DNA from: Aeromicrobium sp.
Lineage (GTDB): Bacteria > Actinomycetota > Actinomycetes > Propionibacteriales > Nocardioidaceae
NCBI RefSeq assembly: GCF_023146395.1
Contig: NZ_JAGLCD010000008.1
Coordinates: 186,001-250,000 of the forward strand
DNA length: 64,000 nucleotides
Direction: 5' to 3'
Shown here: one piece after another, positions 27,403-36,994 of the stretch
Layout: the number at the start of each line of letters is the position of its first letter
Position numbering within the stretch: position 1 is the first letter of the stretch
The notes under the pieces: generated by a model
What the model saw: the letters and a program-made list of their open reading frames with translations, nothing else
The model's database searches: none
What the model was told of the DNA's origin: nothing
Position numbers and translations under genes: made by a program

Positions 27403-27999
27403 ATGAGTGCCACGACACCCGCCGCCAGCCCCCTGGCGCGCCGCAGCTCCCCCGCGACCGACCTCGCGCTCGTCACGACCTTCGCCGCCGTCATCGGCGT
27501 GTGCGCGGTCCTGCCGGCGATCAACGGCGTCGCGAACGTGCCCTTCACGCTGCAGATGTTCGGCGTGTTCCTCGCCGGCGCGGTGCTCGGTGCCAGGCGC
27601 GGCTTCGTCGCCGTCACGCTCTACCTCGCCGTCGCGACGGCCGGCGTCCCGATCTTCACCCAGGGCCAGGCCGGCCCGGGGGTGTGGGGCGGCGCCACGG
27701 GCGGCTATCTGCTCGCGTTCCCGATCGCCGCGTTCCTCGTCGGCCTCGTCGCGACCTGGACCGTCCGCCGCGGACCGGCGGTGTTCACCGTCGCCGTGAG
27801 CGTCGCCGCCGGGGTCGTGACCGTGGCGGTCGTCGGCACGCTCGGCACGCTCGGCATGGCCCGCGCCCTCGACGTCTCGCTGGCCGTCGCCTGGGGCTAC
27901 GCGACCCCGTTCTTCCTCGCCGACATCGCGAAGGGCGTCATCGCCGCGATCGTGGCCGCCGCGGTGCACCGCGCGTTCCCGCGCCTCACGCGCGGGTAA
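27403..27999 (+). CDS. bioY: BioY, substrate-binding S component of biotin ECF transporter
   Basis: 198 residues from ATG 27403 with AGGAGA eight nt upstream. Six hydrophobic segments with NVPFTLQMFGVFLAGAVLG and GGATGGYLLAFPIAAFLVG, the conserved blocks of BioY. The reading frame stays open upstream but runs through the operator, so the ATG after the ribosome site is preferred. Together with the two following genes it forms a complete ECF-type biotin importer under BioQ control. Confidence 0.95.
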   Translation: MSATTPAASPLARRSSPATDLALVTTFAAVIGVCAVLPAINGVANVPFTLQMFGVFLAGAVLGARRGFVAVTLYLAVATAGVPIFTQGQAGPGVWGGATGGYLLAFPIAAFLVGLVATWTVRRGPAVFTVAVSVAAGVVTVAVVGTLGTLGMARALDVSLAVAWGYATPFFLADIAKGVIAAIVAAAVHRAFPRLTRG

Positions 28000-28008
28000 C
28001 GTCGCCCC

Positions 28009-28701
28009 GTGGTGATCGAGCTCCGGGACGCGACGGTCGTCGTCGACTCCCCCGACGGCCCGGTCACGCTCCTGCACCCCACGTCCGCCACGCTCGGCGA
28101 GCCCCGCGTCGGGGTCATCGGCGCCAACGGCTCCGGCAAGTCCACCCTCGCGCGCCTGCTGAACGGGCTGGCGCTCCCGGCCGCCGGCCAGGTCCTCGTC
28201 GACGACCTGGACGTCGCGACGGACGGGCGCGAGGTCCGCCGCCGGGTCGGGTTCGTGTTCACCCACCCCGACGCCCAGCTCGTGATGCCGACGCCGCTCG
28301 AGGACGTGACGCTCTCGCTGCGCCGGAGCGTGCCGGACAAGGCCGACCGACGTCGCCGGGCGCGTGAGGTGCTCGACGAGATCGGCCTGGGCGATCGCGC
28401 CGACGTCCCGGTGCATTCGCTGTCCGGAGGCCAGAAGCAGCTGCTCGCCCTGGCCGGGGTCCTCGCGACCGATCCCGAGGTCGTCGTCGCCGACGAGCCG
28501 ACGACCCTGCTCGATCTGCGCAACACCCGCGCCGTGGCGGACCGTCTGTTCGGCCTGCGCCAGCAGCTCGTGCTCGTGACGCACGACCTCGACCTCGCCC
28601 GACGCTGCGACCGGGTGCTCGTCGTCGACGCCGCCCGCGTCGTGTTCGACGGGCCGGCGGCCGACGCCGTCGACCACTACGTCGCCCTCACGGACGCGTG
28701 A
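28009..28701 (+). CDS. bioM: BioM, ATPase of biotin ECF transporter
   Basis: 230 residues from GTG 28009, 9 nt after bioY. Walker A GANGSGKST, signature SLSGGQKQLL, Walker B VVVADEPTTLLD and a switch His (LVTHDLDLA) are intact. FTHPDAQLVMPT contains the Q-loop region typical of energy-coupling ATPases. It forms the cytoplasmic motor with the T component BioN. Confidence 0.95.
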   Translation: MVIELRDATVVVDSPDGPVTLLHPTSATLGEPRVGVIGANGSGKSTLARLLNGLALPAAGQVLVDDLDVATDGREVRRRVGFVFTHPDAQLVMPTPLEDVTLSLRRSVPDKADRRRRAREVLDEIGLGDRADVPVHSLSGGQKQLLALAGVLATDPEVVVADEPTTLLDLRNTRAVADRLFGLRQQLVLVTHDLDLARRCDRVLVVDAARVVFDGPAADAVDHYVALTDA

Positions 28702-28708
28702 GCCGGCG

Positions 28709-29314
28709 ATGTCGGAGCTGCTGGGCGTCTACCGCCCCGGGGCCACGCTGCTGCACCGCATGCCGGTGGGCCCGAAGCTCGCCGTGGTCGCGGCGTGGTC
28801 GCTCCTCGTCGTCGCCACCCGTGGGCCCCTGACCTCGCCCGCGTACGCCGTCATCGCGGTCGCGGTGGCGGTGTGGTCGGGCCTGGCGCTGCGCCGCACG
28901 CTCCGCACGATGCGCGGGTTCCTCGTGCTGATGGCCCTCGTCGCAGCGTTCCAGACGTGGCAGCGCGGGCCCGACGTCGCCGCAGCGGTCGTCGGCAGCC
29001 TGCTCGCCCTGTTCCTCGTCGGCCTGGCGTTCACGGCCACGACCGCGGTCGACGACCTGCTCGGCACGATCGAGCGGATCGCCGCGCCCGTCCGGCTCGT
29101 GGGGGCCCGGCCTGAACGCCTCGCGCTCGCGTTCGCGCTCGTGCTGCGGGCCCTGCCCGCCGTGCTCGAGGTCGCGAAGGAGACCCGTGCAGCAGCGAGG
29201 GCCCGCGGACTCGAGAGGAGTCCGCGGGCCCTCCTGGTGCCGTTCGCGATCCGCGTGGTCGCGCACGCCTACGCCACGGGCGACGCGCTGGCCGCCCGCG
29301 GCCTGGACGACTAG
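28709..29314 (+). CDS. bioN: BioN, transmembrane T component of biotin ECF transporter
   Basis: 201 residues from ATG 28709, 7 nt after bioM. Four to five hydrophobic segments followed by the coupling-helix signatures: [20 protein letters not shown] carries the Ala-Arg-Gly region (ARG at RARGLE) and [13 protein letters not shown] supplies the second Ala-Arg-Gly motif. These two motifs contact the ATPase in EcfT proteins. End of the operon; a long inverted repeat follows. Confidence 0.93.
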   Translation: MSELLGVYRPGATLLHRMPVGPKLAVVAAWSLLVVATRGPLTSPAYAVIAVAVAVWSGLALRRTLRTMRGFLVLMALVAAFQTWQRGPDVAAAVVGSLLALFLVGLAFTATTAVDDLLGTIERIAAPVRLVGARPERLALAFALVLRALPAVLEVAKETRAAARARGLERSPRALLVPFAIRVVAHAYATGDALAARGLDD

Positions 29315-29325
29315 GCCCCACCGAC

Positions 29326-29387
29326 GAGAAATGCGCCCAGTTGTCCAGAACCCCCGGAGGGAAACCGCACAACTGGGTGCATTTCTT
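29326..29387. repeat. Long imperfect palindrome between convergent bioN and icd
   Basis: Arms 29326-29344 (GAGAAATGCGCCCAGTTGT) and 29369-29387 match in 17 of 19 positions when inverted, around a 24-base spacer. It fills the 81-base gap between convergent genes, so a bidirectional terminator is likely, although there is no T-run and the spacer is long. Confidence 0.7.
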
Positions 29388-29395
29388 GGCGGGCC

Positions 29396-31660
<2,265 letters not shown>

Positions 31661-31782
31661 TCATCGCGAGACCTTCCCACCGTGGCACCCGCGACGACGC
31701 GTGTCGAGCCGGGGCGGCTCTCGAAAACCGCAGCACCTGACGGCACCCGATCCGTCCGACAAGCGGCCACGGACCACGGCGG

Positions 31783-31833
31783 GCGGTGAGTCCTGCGCCA
31801 AACTCGTCGCTCATTTGGCGCGTAGCTCACCGC
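31783..31833. repeat. Inverted repeat with GGCGGTGAG core, between icd and lytS
   Basis: Arms 31783-31802 and 31814-31833 match in 16 of 20 positions (GCGGTGAG outermost, GCGCCAAA innermost) around an 11-base loop. The flanking genes are divergent, so this is not a terminator of either. The outer core is shared with the arrays near 6.25 and 43.72 kb. Confidence 0.7.
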
Positions 31834-31890
31834 TCGGTCCTCGCACCTCAGCCGACGGGGTCCAGCGACTCGAGGCGGTAGCGTCCCGGC

Positions 31891-33024
31891 ATGGAGCTTC
31901 TGGCCGGCGCAGCGCTCGGCGCGCTCGTCGTCCTGCTGGGCCTGGCCGGGCGACGCCGCGCGGCACGTGGGCGCGACGACTCGCTGGGCAGTCCCGACGA
32001 CCTGGCCACCTACGCGACGCTGCACACCGCCTCACTGGCCGCACCCGCCCTGCGCCGCGGGCTCGACGCCGACGCGGTCGCGGTCGCGCTCCCCTTCCTG
32101 CGGGCACTCCTGGGCCACGCCCCGGCCGCCGTCACGGACGCGTCCGGCGTCCTCGCGACCTCCGGCGACGTCGACCCGGGCGCGGCGTCGGAACTGGTCG
32201 AGGCCGCGCTGACCGAGGGCCGCACCCAGGCGTCCGACCGCGCGGTCGTGGCCCCGCTCTCCGTCGAGGACCGGGTCGTGGGAACCCTCGTCGTGCGCAC
32301 CGACCACCCCTCGGCGGGCCTCGTGCGCGCCACGACCGAGGTCGCGCGGTGGATGTCGGGCCAGCTCGAGCTCGGGGAGCTCGCCGCCTCCCGCACGCTG
32401 CTGATGGAGGCCGAGCTGCGGGCGCTGCGCGCCCAGATCTCCCCGCACTTCATCTACAACTCCCTCGGCGCGATCGCGTCGTTCGTGCGGACCGATCCCG
32501 AGCGAGCCCGCGCCCTGCTCCTGGAGTTCGCGGACTTCACCCGGTACTCGTTCCGCCGTCACGGCGACTTCACGACGCTCGCCGAGGAGCTGCGCTCGAT
32601 CGAACGCTATCTCGTGCTCGAGAAGGCACGCTTCGGTGAGCGACTCCAGGTGACCTCGAGGGTCGCCCCCGAGGTCCTGCACGTGACGCTGCCGTTCCTC
32701 GCGGTCCAGCCTCTGGTCGAGAACGCCGTGCGGCACGGCATCGAGCCCAAGGACGGTCCCGGCCACGTGACGGTGGTGGCCCGCGACACCGGCACCGCCT
32801 GCGTCATCGAGATCGAGGACGACGGCGTCGGCAGCGACCCGGAGGTCGTGCGTCAGGCCCTCGCCGGCCGCGCCGAGGGCGGTTCGGTCGGACTGGCCAA
32901 CGTCGACGAACGCCTGCGCGCCGTGTACGGCGACGACCACGGGATCGTGGTCGAGACGGCCCCCGGCCTCGGCACCAAGGTCACGATCCGCGTGCCCAAG
33001 TTCAATCCGCGCGAGTCGCCGTGA
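31891..33024 (+). CDS. LytS-type sensor histidine kinase
   Basis: 377 residues from ATG 31891, TAGCGT at 31879-31884 six nt upstream. One N-terminal hydrophobic helix, a GAF-like region (about 40-165), then His_kinase domain: LRALRAQISPHFIYNSLGAI contains the phospho-acceptor His, LAVQPLVENAVRHGI is the N box, and EIEDDGVGS with GSVGLANVDERL form the G boxes. Works with the LytTR regulator encoded 65 bases downstream. The adjacent symporters suggest it senses a carboxylate or related metabolic state, as LytS-like systems do in enteric bacteria; this is inference. Confidence 0.9.
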   Translation: MELLAGAALGALVVLLGLAGRRRAARGRDDSLGSPDDLATYATLHTASLAAPALRRGLDADAVAVALPFLRALLGHAPAAVTDASGVLATSGDVDPGAASELVEAALTEGRTQASDRAVVAPLSVEDRVVGTLVVRTDHPSAGLVRATTEVARWMSGQLELGELAASRTLLMEAELRALRAQISPHFIYNSLGAIASFVRTDPERARALLLEFADFTRYSFRRHGDFTTLAEELRSIERYLVLEKARFGERLQVTSRVAPEVLHVTLPFLAVQPLVENAVRHGIEPKDGPGHVTVVARDTGTACVIEIEDDGVGSDPEVVRQALAGRAEGGSVGLANVDERLRAVYGDDHGIVVETAPGLGTKVTIRVPKFNPRESP

Positions 33025-33053
33025 GCGTCGTCCCCCGGGCCGCGGCCGCCGGG

Positions 33054-33071
33054 ACGTGACCGTCGTCACGT
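33054..33071. promoter_or_regulatory. Crp/GlxR-type palindrome before the LytTR regulator
   Basis: An 18-base palindrome (ACGTGAC, CGTC, GTCACGT) contains GTGA-N6-TCAC, the Crp/GlxR core. Its centre lies about 27 bases before the LytTR start and just upstream of the TAGACT box at 33077-33082. At that position a bound regulator would touch the promoter, so repression is as likely as activation. Confidence 0.55.
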
Positions 33072-33089
33072 CGTCCTAGACTGTCGCGC

Positions 33090-33830
33090 GTGACCGAGCC
33101 CGCGCCGCCCGCCCTGCGCGTCCTCGTCGTCGACGACGAGCGACCCGTCCTCGACGAGCTCGTCTGGCTGCTCGACCGCGACCAGCGCATCGGCCAGGTC
33201 CGCACCGCGTCCTCGGGCACCGAGGCGCTGCGCGTGCTCGAGGGTGGCGACGTCGACCTCGCCTTCCTCGACATCGCGATGCCCGGCCTCAGCGGGCTCG
33301 AGATCGCCCGCCTGCTCCAGCGGTTCGCCCGTCCGCCCCGGGTCGTGTTCGTCACGGCGCACGACGCCCACGCGATCGAGGCGTTCGACATGAACGCCGT
33401 CGACTACCTCCTCAAGCCCGTGCGCGAGGAGCGGCTGGCCGAGAGCATCCGCCGCGCGGTCGACGCCGGCCACCGCGGCGCGCCCCCGGCCGACGAGCGC
33501 CTCGCGGTCGAGCTCGGCGGCGTCACACGCTTCGTGATGCGCTCCACGATCACCGACGTCGAGGCCCAGGGCGACTACGTGCGGCTGCACACGGTCGACG
33601 GGTCCTCGCACCTGCTGCGCATGACCCTGAGCCACGTCGCCGAGCGCTGGGCCGAGCACGACTTCCTGCGGGTGCACCGCCGCCACGTCGTCAACCGCCA
33701 GCACATCCGGGAGGTCCGTCAGTCGGCCGGACGCACCACGCTCGTGCTCCCCAGCGGCGAGTCGTCGATCGAGGTCGAGGTCTCCCGGCGCCACCACCGC
33801 GACCTGCGCGAGCTGCTGCATGACTCCTGA
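33090..33830 (+). CDS. LytTR-family response regulator
   Basis: 246 residues from GTG 33090 (TAGACT seven nt upstream). Receiver domain: VVDDERPV acidic pair, LAFLDIAMPGLSG with phospho-acceptor Asp, VFVTAHD and DYLLKPV Lys. The C-terminal LytTR domain (about 145-246) has VEAQGDYVRLHT and FLRVHRRHVVNRQHI, the DNA-contacting strands. Partner of the LytS-like kinase. Its own -10 and the Crp-like palindrome upstream show separate control from the kinase. It probably regulates the symporter genes downstream. Confidence 0.93.
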   Translation: MTEPAPPALRVLVVDDERPVLDELVWLLDRDQRIGQVRTASSGTEALRVLEGGDVDLAFLDIAMPGLSGLEIARLLQRFARPPRVVFVTAHDAHAIEAFDMNAVDYLLKPVREERLAESIRRAVDAGHRGAPPADERLAVELGGVTRFVMRSTITDVEAQGDYVRLHTVDGSSHLLRMTLSHVAERWAEHDFLRVHRRHVVNRQHIREVRQSAGRTTLVLPSGESSIEVEVSRRHHRDLRELLHDS

Positions 33831-34299
33831 TCCGAGCCCCGATCGCGCTCCGAGCCCAGCCTCCACCGCGAGCCCAGCCTCCACCGCGAACTCAGCTCCC
33901 ATCCCGAGCACCGCGCCGCACCAGCGGGTCCGTGTCACGAGCCCGCTCGCGCACGCGGCGGCCCCGCAGCGTCGCAGCGCCCGCCAGGAGATCGCCGAGC
34001 AGTCCACGGTCGGCGCGGTCTACGTCAGGTCGCTCGTGCGGGCCCAGCGCCGTGCCGCCCTGGCCGTCACGATCGTGGCCGCTGTCTCGATCGGCGTCAT
34101 GCCGCTGCTGTTCTGGACCGATCCCGCCCGCTCCTGGCGGATCGGCGAGGTCCCGGCCGCCTGGGTCGTCCTCGGGGTGCTGGTATACCCGTGGGTCTGG
34201 TGGCTCGGCCGTGCCTACGTGTGGCGCGCCGAGCACAACGAGACCACGTTCCTCGCCCTCATGGAGTCCCCCACCGACCCGGCGCCGGACGACCGGTGA
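33820..34299 (+). CDS. Small membrane protein accompanying the symporter
   Basis: 159 residues; ATG 33820 lies 11 bases inside the end of the regulator gene. Disordered Pro/Ser/Ala N-terminus (about 50 residues, with a duplicated PSPASTA-type unit from an 18-base DNA repeat), then two hydrophobic segments (about 81-98 and 114-135) separated by WTDPARSWRIGEVPAAW. Its size and place before a sodium:solute symporter recall the DUF485 partners of ActP. Here the symporter GTG overlaps its stop as GTGA, so production is coupled. Function unproven. Confidence 0.75.
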   Translation: MTPDPSPDRAPSPASTASPASTANSAPIPSTAPHQRVRVTSPLAHAAAPQRRSARQEIAEQSTVGAVYVRSLVRAQRRAALAVTIVAAVSIGVMPLLFWTDPARSWRIGEVPAAWVVLGVLVYPWVWWLGRAYVWRAEHNETTFLALMESPTDPAPDDR

Positions 34300-35771
34300 G
34301 CGCGACGGCAGGCCTGGTCGCCATCACGGGCGTCGTGCTCGCCACCCTCACGATCGGCGCCCTCGCGATGCGTTGGAGCCGCACCACCAGCGACTTCTAC
34401 GTCGCCTCGCGCAGCGTCGGACCCTGGCTCAACGCCTCGGCGATCGGCGGCGAGTACCTCTCGGCCGCGTCGTTCCTCGGGGTCGCCGGGCTCGTGCTCG
34501 TGGCCGGGGCCGACGTGCTCTGGTACCCGATCGGGTGGACCACGGGGTACCTGCTGCTCCTCGTGGTCGTGGCCGCCCCGCTGCGGCGCTCCGGCGCCTA
34601 CACGATCCCCGACTTCGCCGGGTGGCGACTGCGGTCCGACGCCGTGCGCCACGTGTCGACGATCCTGGTCGTGGCGGTCGGCTGGCTGTACCTCATGCCG
34701 CAGTTCCAGGGCGCCGGCCTGACGCTGCGCGCCGTCACCGGCGCCCCCGCCTGGGCCGGCGTCGTGGTCGTCGCCGCGGTCGTGACGACGCTCGTGGCCT
34801 CCGGCGGCATGCGGTCGATCACGTTCGTGCAGGCGTTCCAGTACTGGCTCAAGCTCACCGCGCTCCTGGTCCCGCTCGTGTTCCTGCTGATCGCGTGGCG
34901 GGGCGACGGCTCCCCGCTGCCGGCCGCCACCGACGGCTGGATCGTCCCCGAGCCCGACCTCGGCGCCGAGCGGCTCTACACCGCGTATGCCGTCCTGACC
35001 GCCACGTGCCTGGGCACGATGGGCCTCCCCCACGTCGTGGTGCGCTTCTACACCAACCGCGACGGCTTCTCGGCACGCCGCACGACCCTGATCGTGCTGG
35101 GTCTGCTCGGGGCGTTCTACCTGCTGCCCACGGCCTACGGCGCGCTCGGCCGGGTCTACGCGAGCGACCTGGCCAGCGACCGCGCCGACACCGTGATCCT
35201 GGAGCTGCCCGGCCGCATGCTGTCGTCTGGGGCCGACGCGCTCGGCGCACTCCTGCTCGCGGGCGCCTTCGCCGCGTTCCTCTCGACCTCCTCGGGCCTC
35301 ACGATGGCGATCGCCGGGGTGGTCGGTCAGGAGATCGACCGCCGGCGCTGGTTCGGCGGACGGCTCGCCGGAGTCGCCTCCGTGCGGGTCGCGGCCGTCA
35401 CGTGCGTGCTGCCGCCCCTGGGGCTGGCGCTCGCCGCCGAGAACCTGCCCGTCGCGACCTCGGTCACCTTCGCATTCGCCCTGGCTGCCTCCACGTTCTG
35501 CCCGTTGCTCGTGCTCGGCATCTGGTGGCCGCGCCTCACGCGCCAGGGGGCCGTCGCGGGCCTCGTGGGCGGCGGTCTGGCGGCCGGCGCGGCCCCCCTC
35601 GTGACCCTGGGTCTCGACCCCGACGGCTGGGTGGGGCTGCTCGTCGCCCAGCCCGCGCTCTGGACCGTGCCGCTGGGGTTCACCCTGATGATCGGCGTCT
35701 CGCTCCTGAGCCCCGCGCCCCGCGAGGTCGACCGTCTGTTCGCGCGCCTGCACACCCCCGAGCGGACCTGA
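34296..35771 (+). CDS. Sodium:solute symporter (SSS family, ActP/MctC-like)
   Basis: 491 residues from GTG 34296 (GTGA overlap). About 13 hydrophobic segments. SDFYVASRSVGPWLNASAIG with GEYLSAASFLG is the SSS opening, GTMGLPHVVVRFYTNRDG matches the acetate/monocarboxylate subgroup, and AAFLSTSSGLTMAIAG contains the Na+-site serines. Likely imports a short monocarboxylate. It is a second copy of the type at 39772, with about the same order of blocks, and is probably controlled by the LytS/LytTR pair upstream. Confidence 0.9.
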   Translation: MSATAGLVAITGVVLATLTIGALAMRWSRTTSDFYVASRSVGPWLNASAIGGEYLSAASFLGVAGLVLVAGADVLWYPIGWTTGYLLLLVVVAAPLRRSGAYTIPDFAGWRLRSDAVRHVSTILVVAVGWLYLMPQFQGAGLTLRAVTGAPAWAGVVVVAAVVTTLVASGGMRSITFVQAFQYWLKLTALLVPLVFLLIAWRGDGSPLPAATDGWIVPEPDLGAERLYTAYAVLTATCLGTMGLPHVVVRFYTNRDGFSARRTTLIVLGLLGAFYLLPTAYGALGRVYASDLASDRADTVILELPGRMLSSGADALGALLLAGAFAAFLSTSSGLTMAIAGVVGQEIDRRRWFGGRLAGVASVRVAAVTCVLPPLGLALAAENLPVATSVTFAFALAASTFCPLLVLGIWWPRLTRQGAVAGLVGGGLAAGAAPLVTLGLDPDGWVGLLVAQPALWTVPLGFTLMIGVSLLSPAPREVDRLFARLHTPERT

Positions 35772-35919
35772 CCGCGGCTGACGGCGGGAGTTTTCCCCAG
35801 GTGCTGACCCGGGTCGTTGACGAGTGCCGGCGCCGTCCGAAATGCTACAGATGAGTATCGGGGGATGCGGTCACACCGGGTGATCACGCCCCGTGCTCCT
35901 TCAGGGGAAGGACCCACAC

Positions 35920-36186
35920 ATGTCCGTGATCGATCTGCCGACCGCCGCGTCGGCGCACGCCTCCGCGTGGACGACCCACACCGTCCACCGCGCCCAGCTC
36001 CGGCTCGAACGGGGGCTGGTGCGCTACGACGGGTGGTTCCTGGTGTTCACCGCCGTGATCCTCGGGATGGGCGCCACGCTGCTGGCCGGGATGGCCGTGT
36101 GGTGCGTCGTCAAGCAGGGCAAGCGCTTCACCGGGGAGTGGTCGTTCAAGAACTTCGGCCTCAAGGTGAACATTCAGTGCGTCTAG
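35920..36186 (+). CDS. Small single-helix peptide, candidate precursor or substrate of the adjacent ABC/metalloprotease operon
   Basis: 88 residues from ATG 35920, with AGGGGAAGGA ending about 6 nt upstream. No family recognised. Hydrophilic, charged N-terminal part (1-37), one membrane-length helix (about 39-64) containing helix-weakening Gly residues (LGMGATLLAGM), then a basic, aromatic tail (KQGKRFTGEWSFKNFG). It has two cysteines, Cys62 and Cys87, the latter penultimate. A promoter TTGACG-N18-AATGCT is possible at 35817-35846. A strong hairpin follows at 36200-36247. Its gene is the first of an operon with an ABC transporter and a site-2-protease-like enzyme, the setting of secreted or membrane-active peptides. 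Function is inference. Confidence 0.7.
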   Translation: MSVIDLPTAASAHASAWTTHTVHRAQLRLERGLVRYDGWFLVFTAVILGMGATLLAGMAVWCVVKQGKRFTGEWSFKNFGLKVNIQCV

Positions 36187-36199
36187 GGCACCCACGACC

Positions 36200-36247
36200 G
36201 GCGGGACCGGTCCGGACACCCCGAGCACGACTCGGGCCGGTCCCGCC
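36200..36247 (+). terminator. Strong hairpin after the small peptide gene (attenuator-like)
   Basis: Outer arms GGCGGGACCGG (36200-36210) and CCGGTCCCGCC (36237-36247) are perfect complements, with a second perfect inner stem CCCGAG/CTCGGG (36220-36225, 36231-36236). There is no T-run. It sits 13 bases after the peptide stop and 34 bases before the ABC gene, as expected for a partial terminator or a 3'-end stabiliser that lets the peptide be made in excess. Confidence 0.65.
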
Positions 36248-36281
36248 ACCGCCCCCGGCGTCGCGAGCGGCGGCAGGAGCG

Positions 36282-36992
36282 GTGGCGGCGCTCGACGTCC
36301 GCTCGCTCGGGTTCGCCTACGAGGCCGGCGTGCCGGTGCTCGAGGACGTCGACCTGCGGGTCGAGGCCGGTCAGGTCGTCGGGCTGGTCGGACCCAACGG
36401 CTCGGGCAAGTCCACGCTGATCCGCACGGTCTTCGACCTCCTCGCTGCCCAGTCCGGACGGATCGAGATCGACGGGCAGGCGCACACCTCGACCGCCGCG
36501 AAGGAGCGCTCGCTCTACCTGCCGAGCGACGACCACCTCCCGCAGTTCCTCACCGGGCGCGAGTACCTCGAGATGATCGGCGCGCTCTACCGGCGCGACC
36601 TCGGCGACGCGGCCGACCTCTTCGCCCGGCTCGGCATGCGGGGTCGCCTCGACGACCTGATCGAGGACTACTCGCACGGCATGCGCAAGAAGACCCAGCT
36701 CGTCAGCGCCCTCGTGATGCGCCGGCCGCTCACGGTCATCGACGAGACCCTCAACGGGATCGACGTGGAGTCGCTGCGACTATGCGAGCGCCAGATCGCC
36801 GCCCTGCGGACCGGCGGGGGCGCCGTGCTGCTGTGCACGCACGACTTCGCCCTGCTGGAGCGGCTCGCCGACCGGGTCGTGTTCCTCGACCTCGGCCAGG
36901 TCGTGGCCGACGACTCCACCCCGGCGCTGCTCGAGCGCCACGGGTCGCTGGCCGCGATGGTCTTCGCCCACCTCGACGCCGAGGACCGCTGA
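36282..36992 (+). CDS. ABC transporter ATP-binding protein
   Basis: 236 residues from GTG 36282 (AGGAG just upstream, short spacing). Walker A GPNGSGKST (37-45), signature YSHGMRKKTQL (about 130-140), Walker B LTVIDETLNGID with Thr after the Glu, and a switch His in CTHDFALLE. YLPSDDHLPQFLTGREYL occupies the Q-loop region, replacing Gln with Asp-rich residues. This is the ABC-2 exporter type used for peptides, lipids and drugs. The permease starts 3 bases after its stop. Confidence 0.92.
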   Translation: MAALDVRSLGFAYEAGVPVLEDVDLRVEAGQVVGLVGPNGSGKSTLIRTVFDLLAAQSGRIEIDGQAHTSTAAKERSLYLPSDDHLPQFLTGREYLEMIGALYRRDLGDAADLFARLGMRGRLDDLIEDYSHGMRKKTQLVSALVMRRPLTVIDETLNGIDVESLRLCERQIAALRTGGGAVLLCTHDFALLERLADRVVFLDLGQVVADDSTPALLERHGSLAAMVFAHLDAEDR

Positions 36993-36994
36993 CC

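Noticed and set aside
35872-35887. Crp-like site upstream of the small peptide
   Set aside because: TCACACCGGGTGATCAC has the half-sites in the wrong order (TCAC before GTGA); GTGATCAC alone is too short.
35817-36281. Extension of the ABC ATPase through the small peptide gene
   Set aside because: The frame crosses the peptide gene and the hairpin and has no ABC features before residue 1 of the GTG 36282 product.
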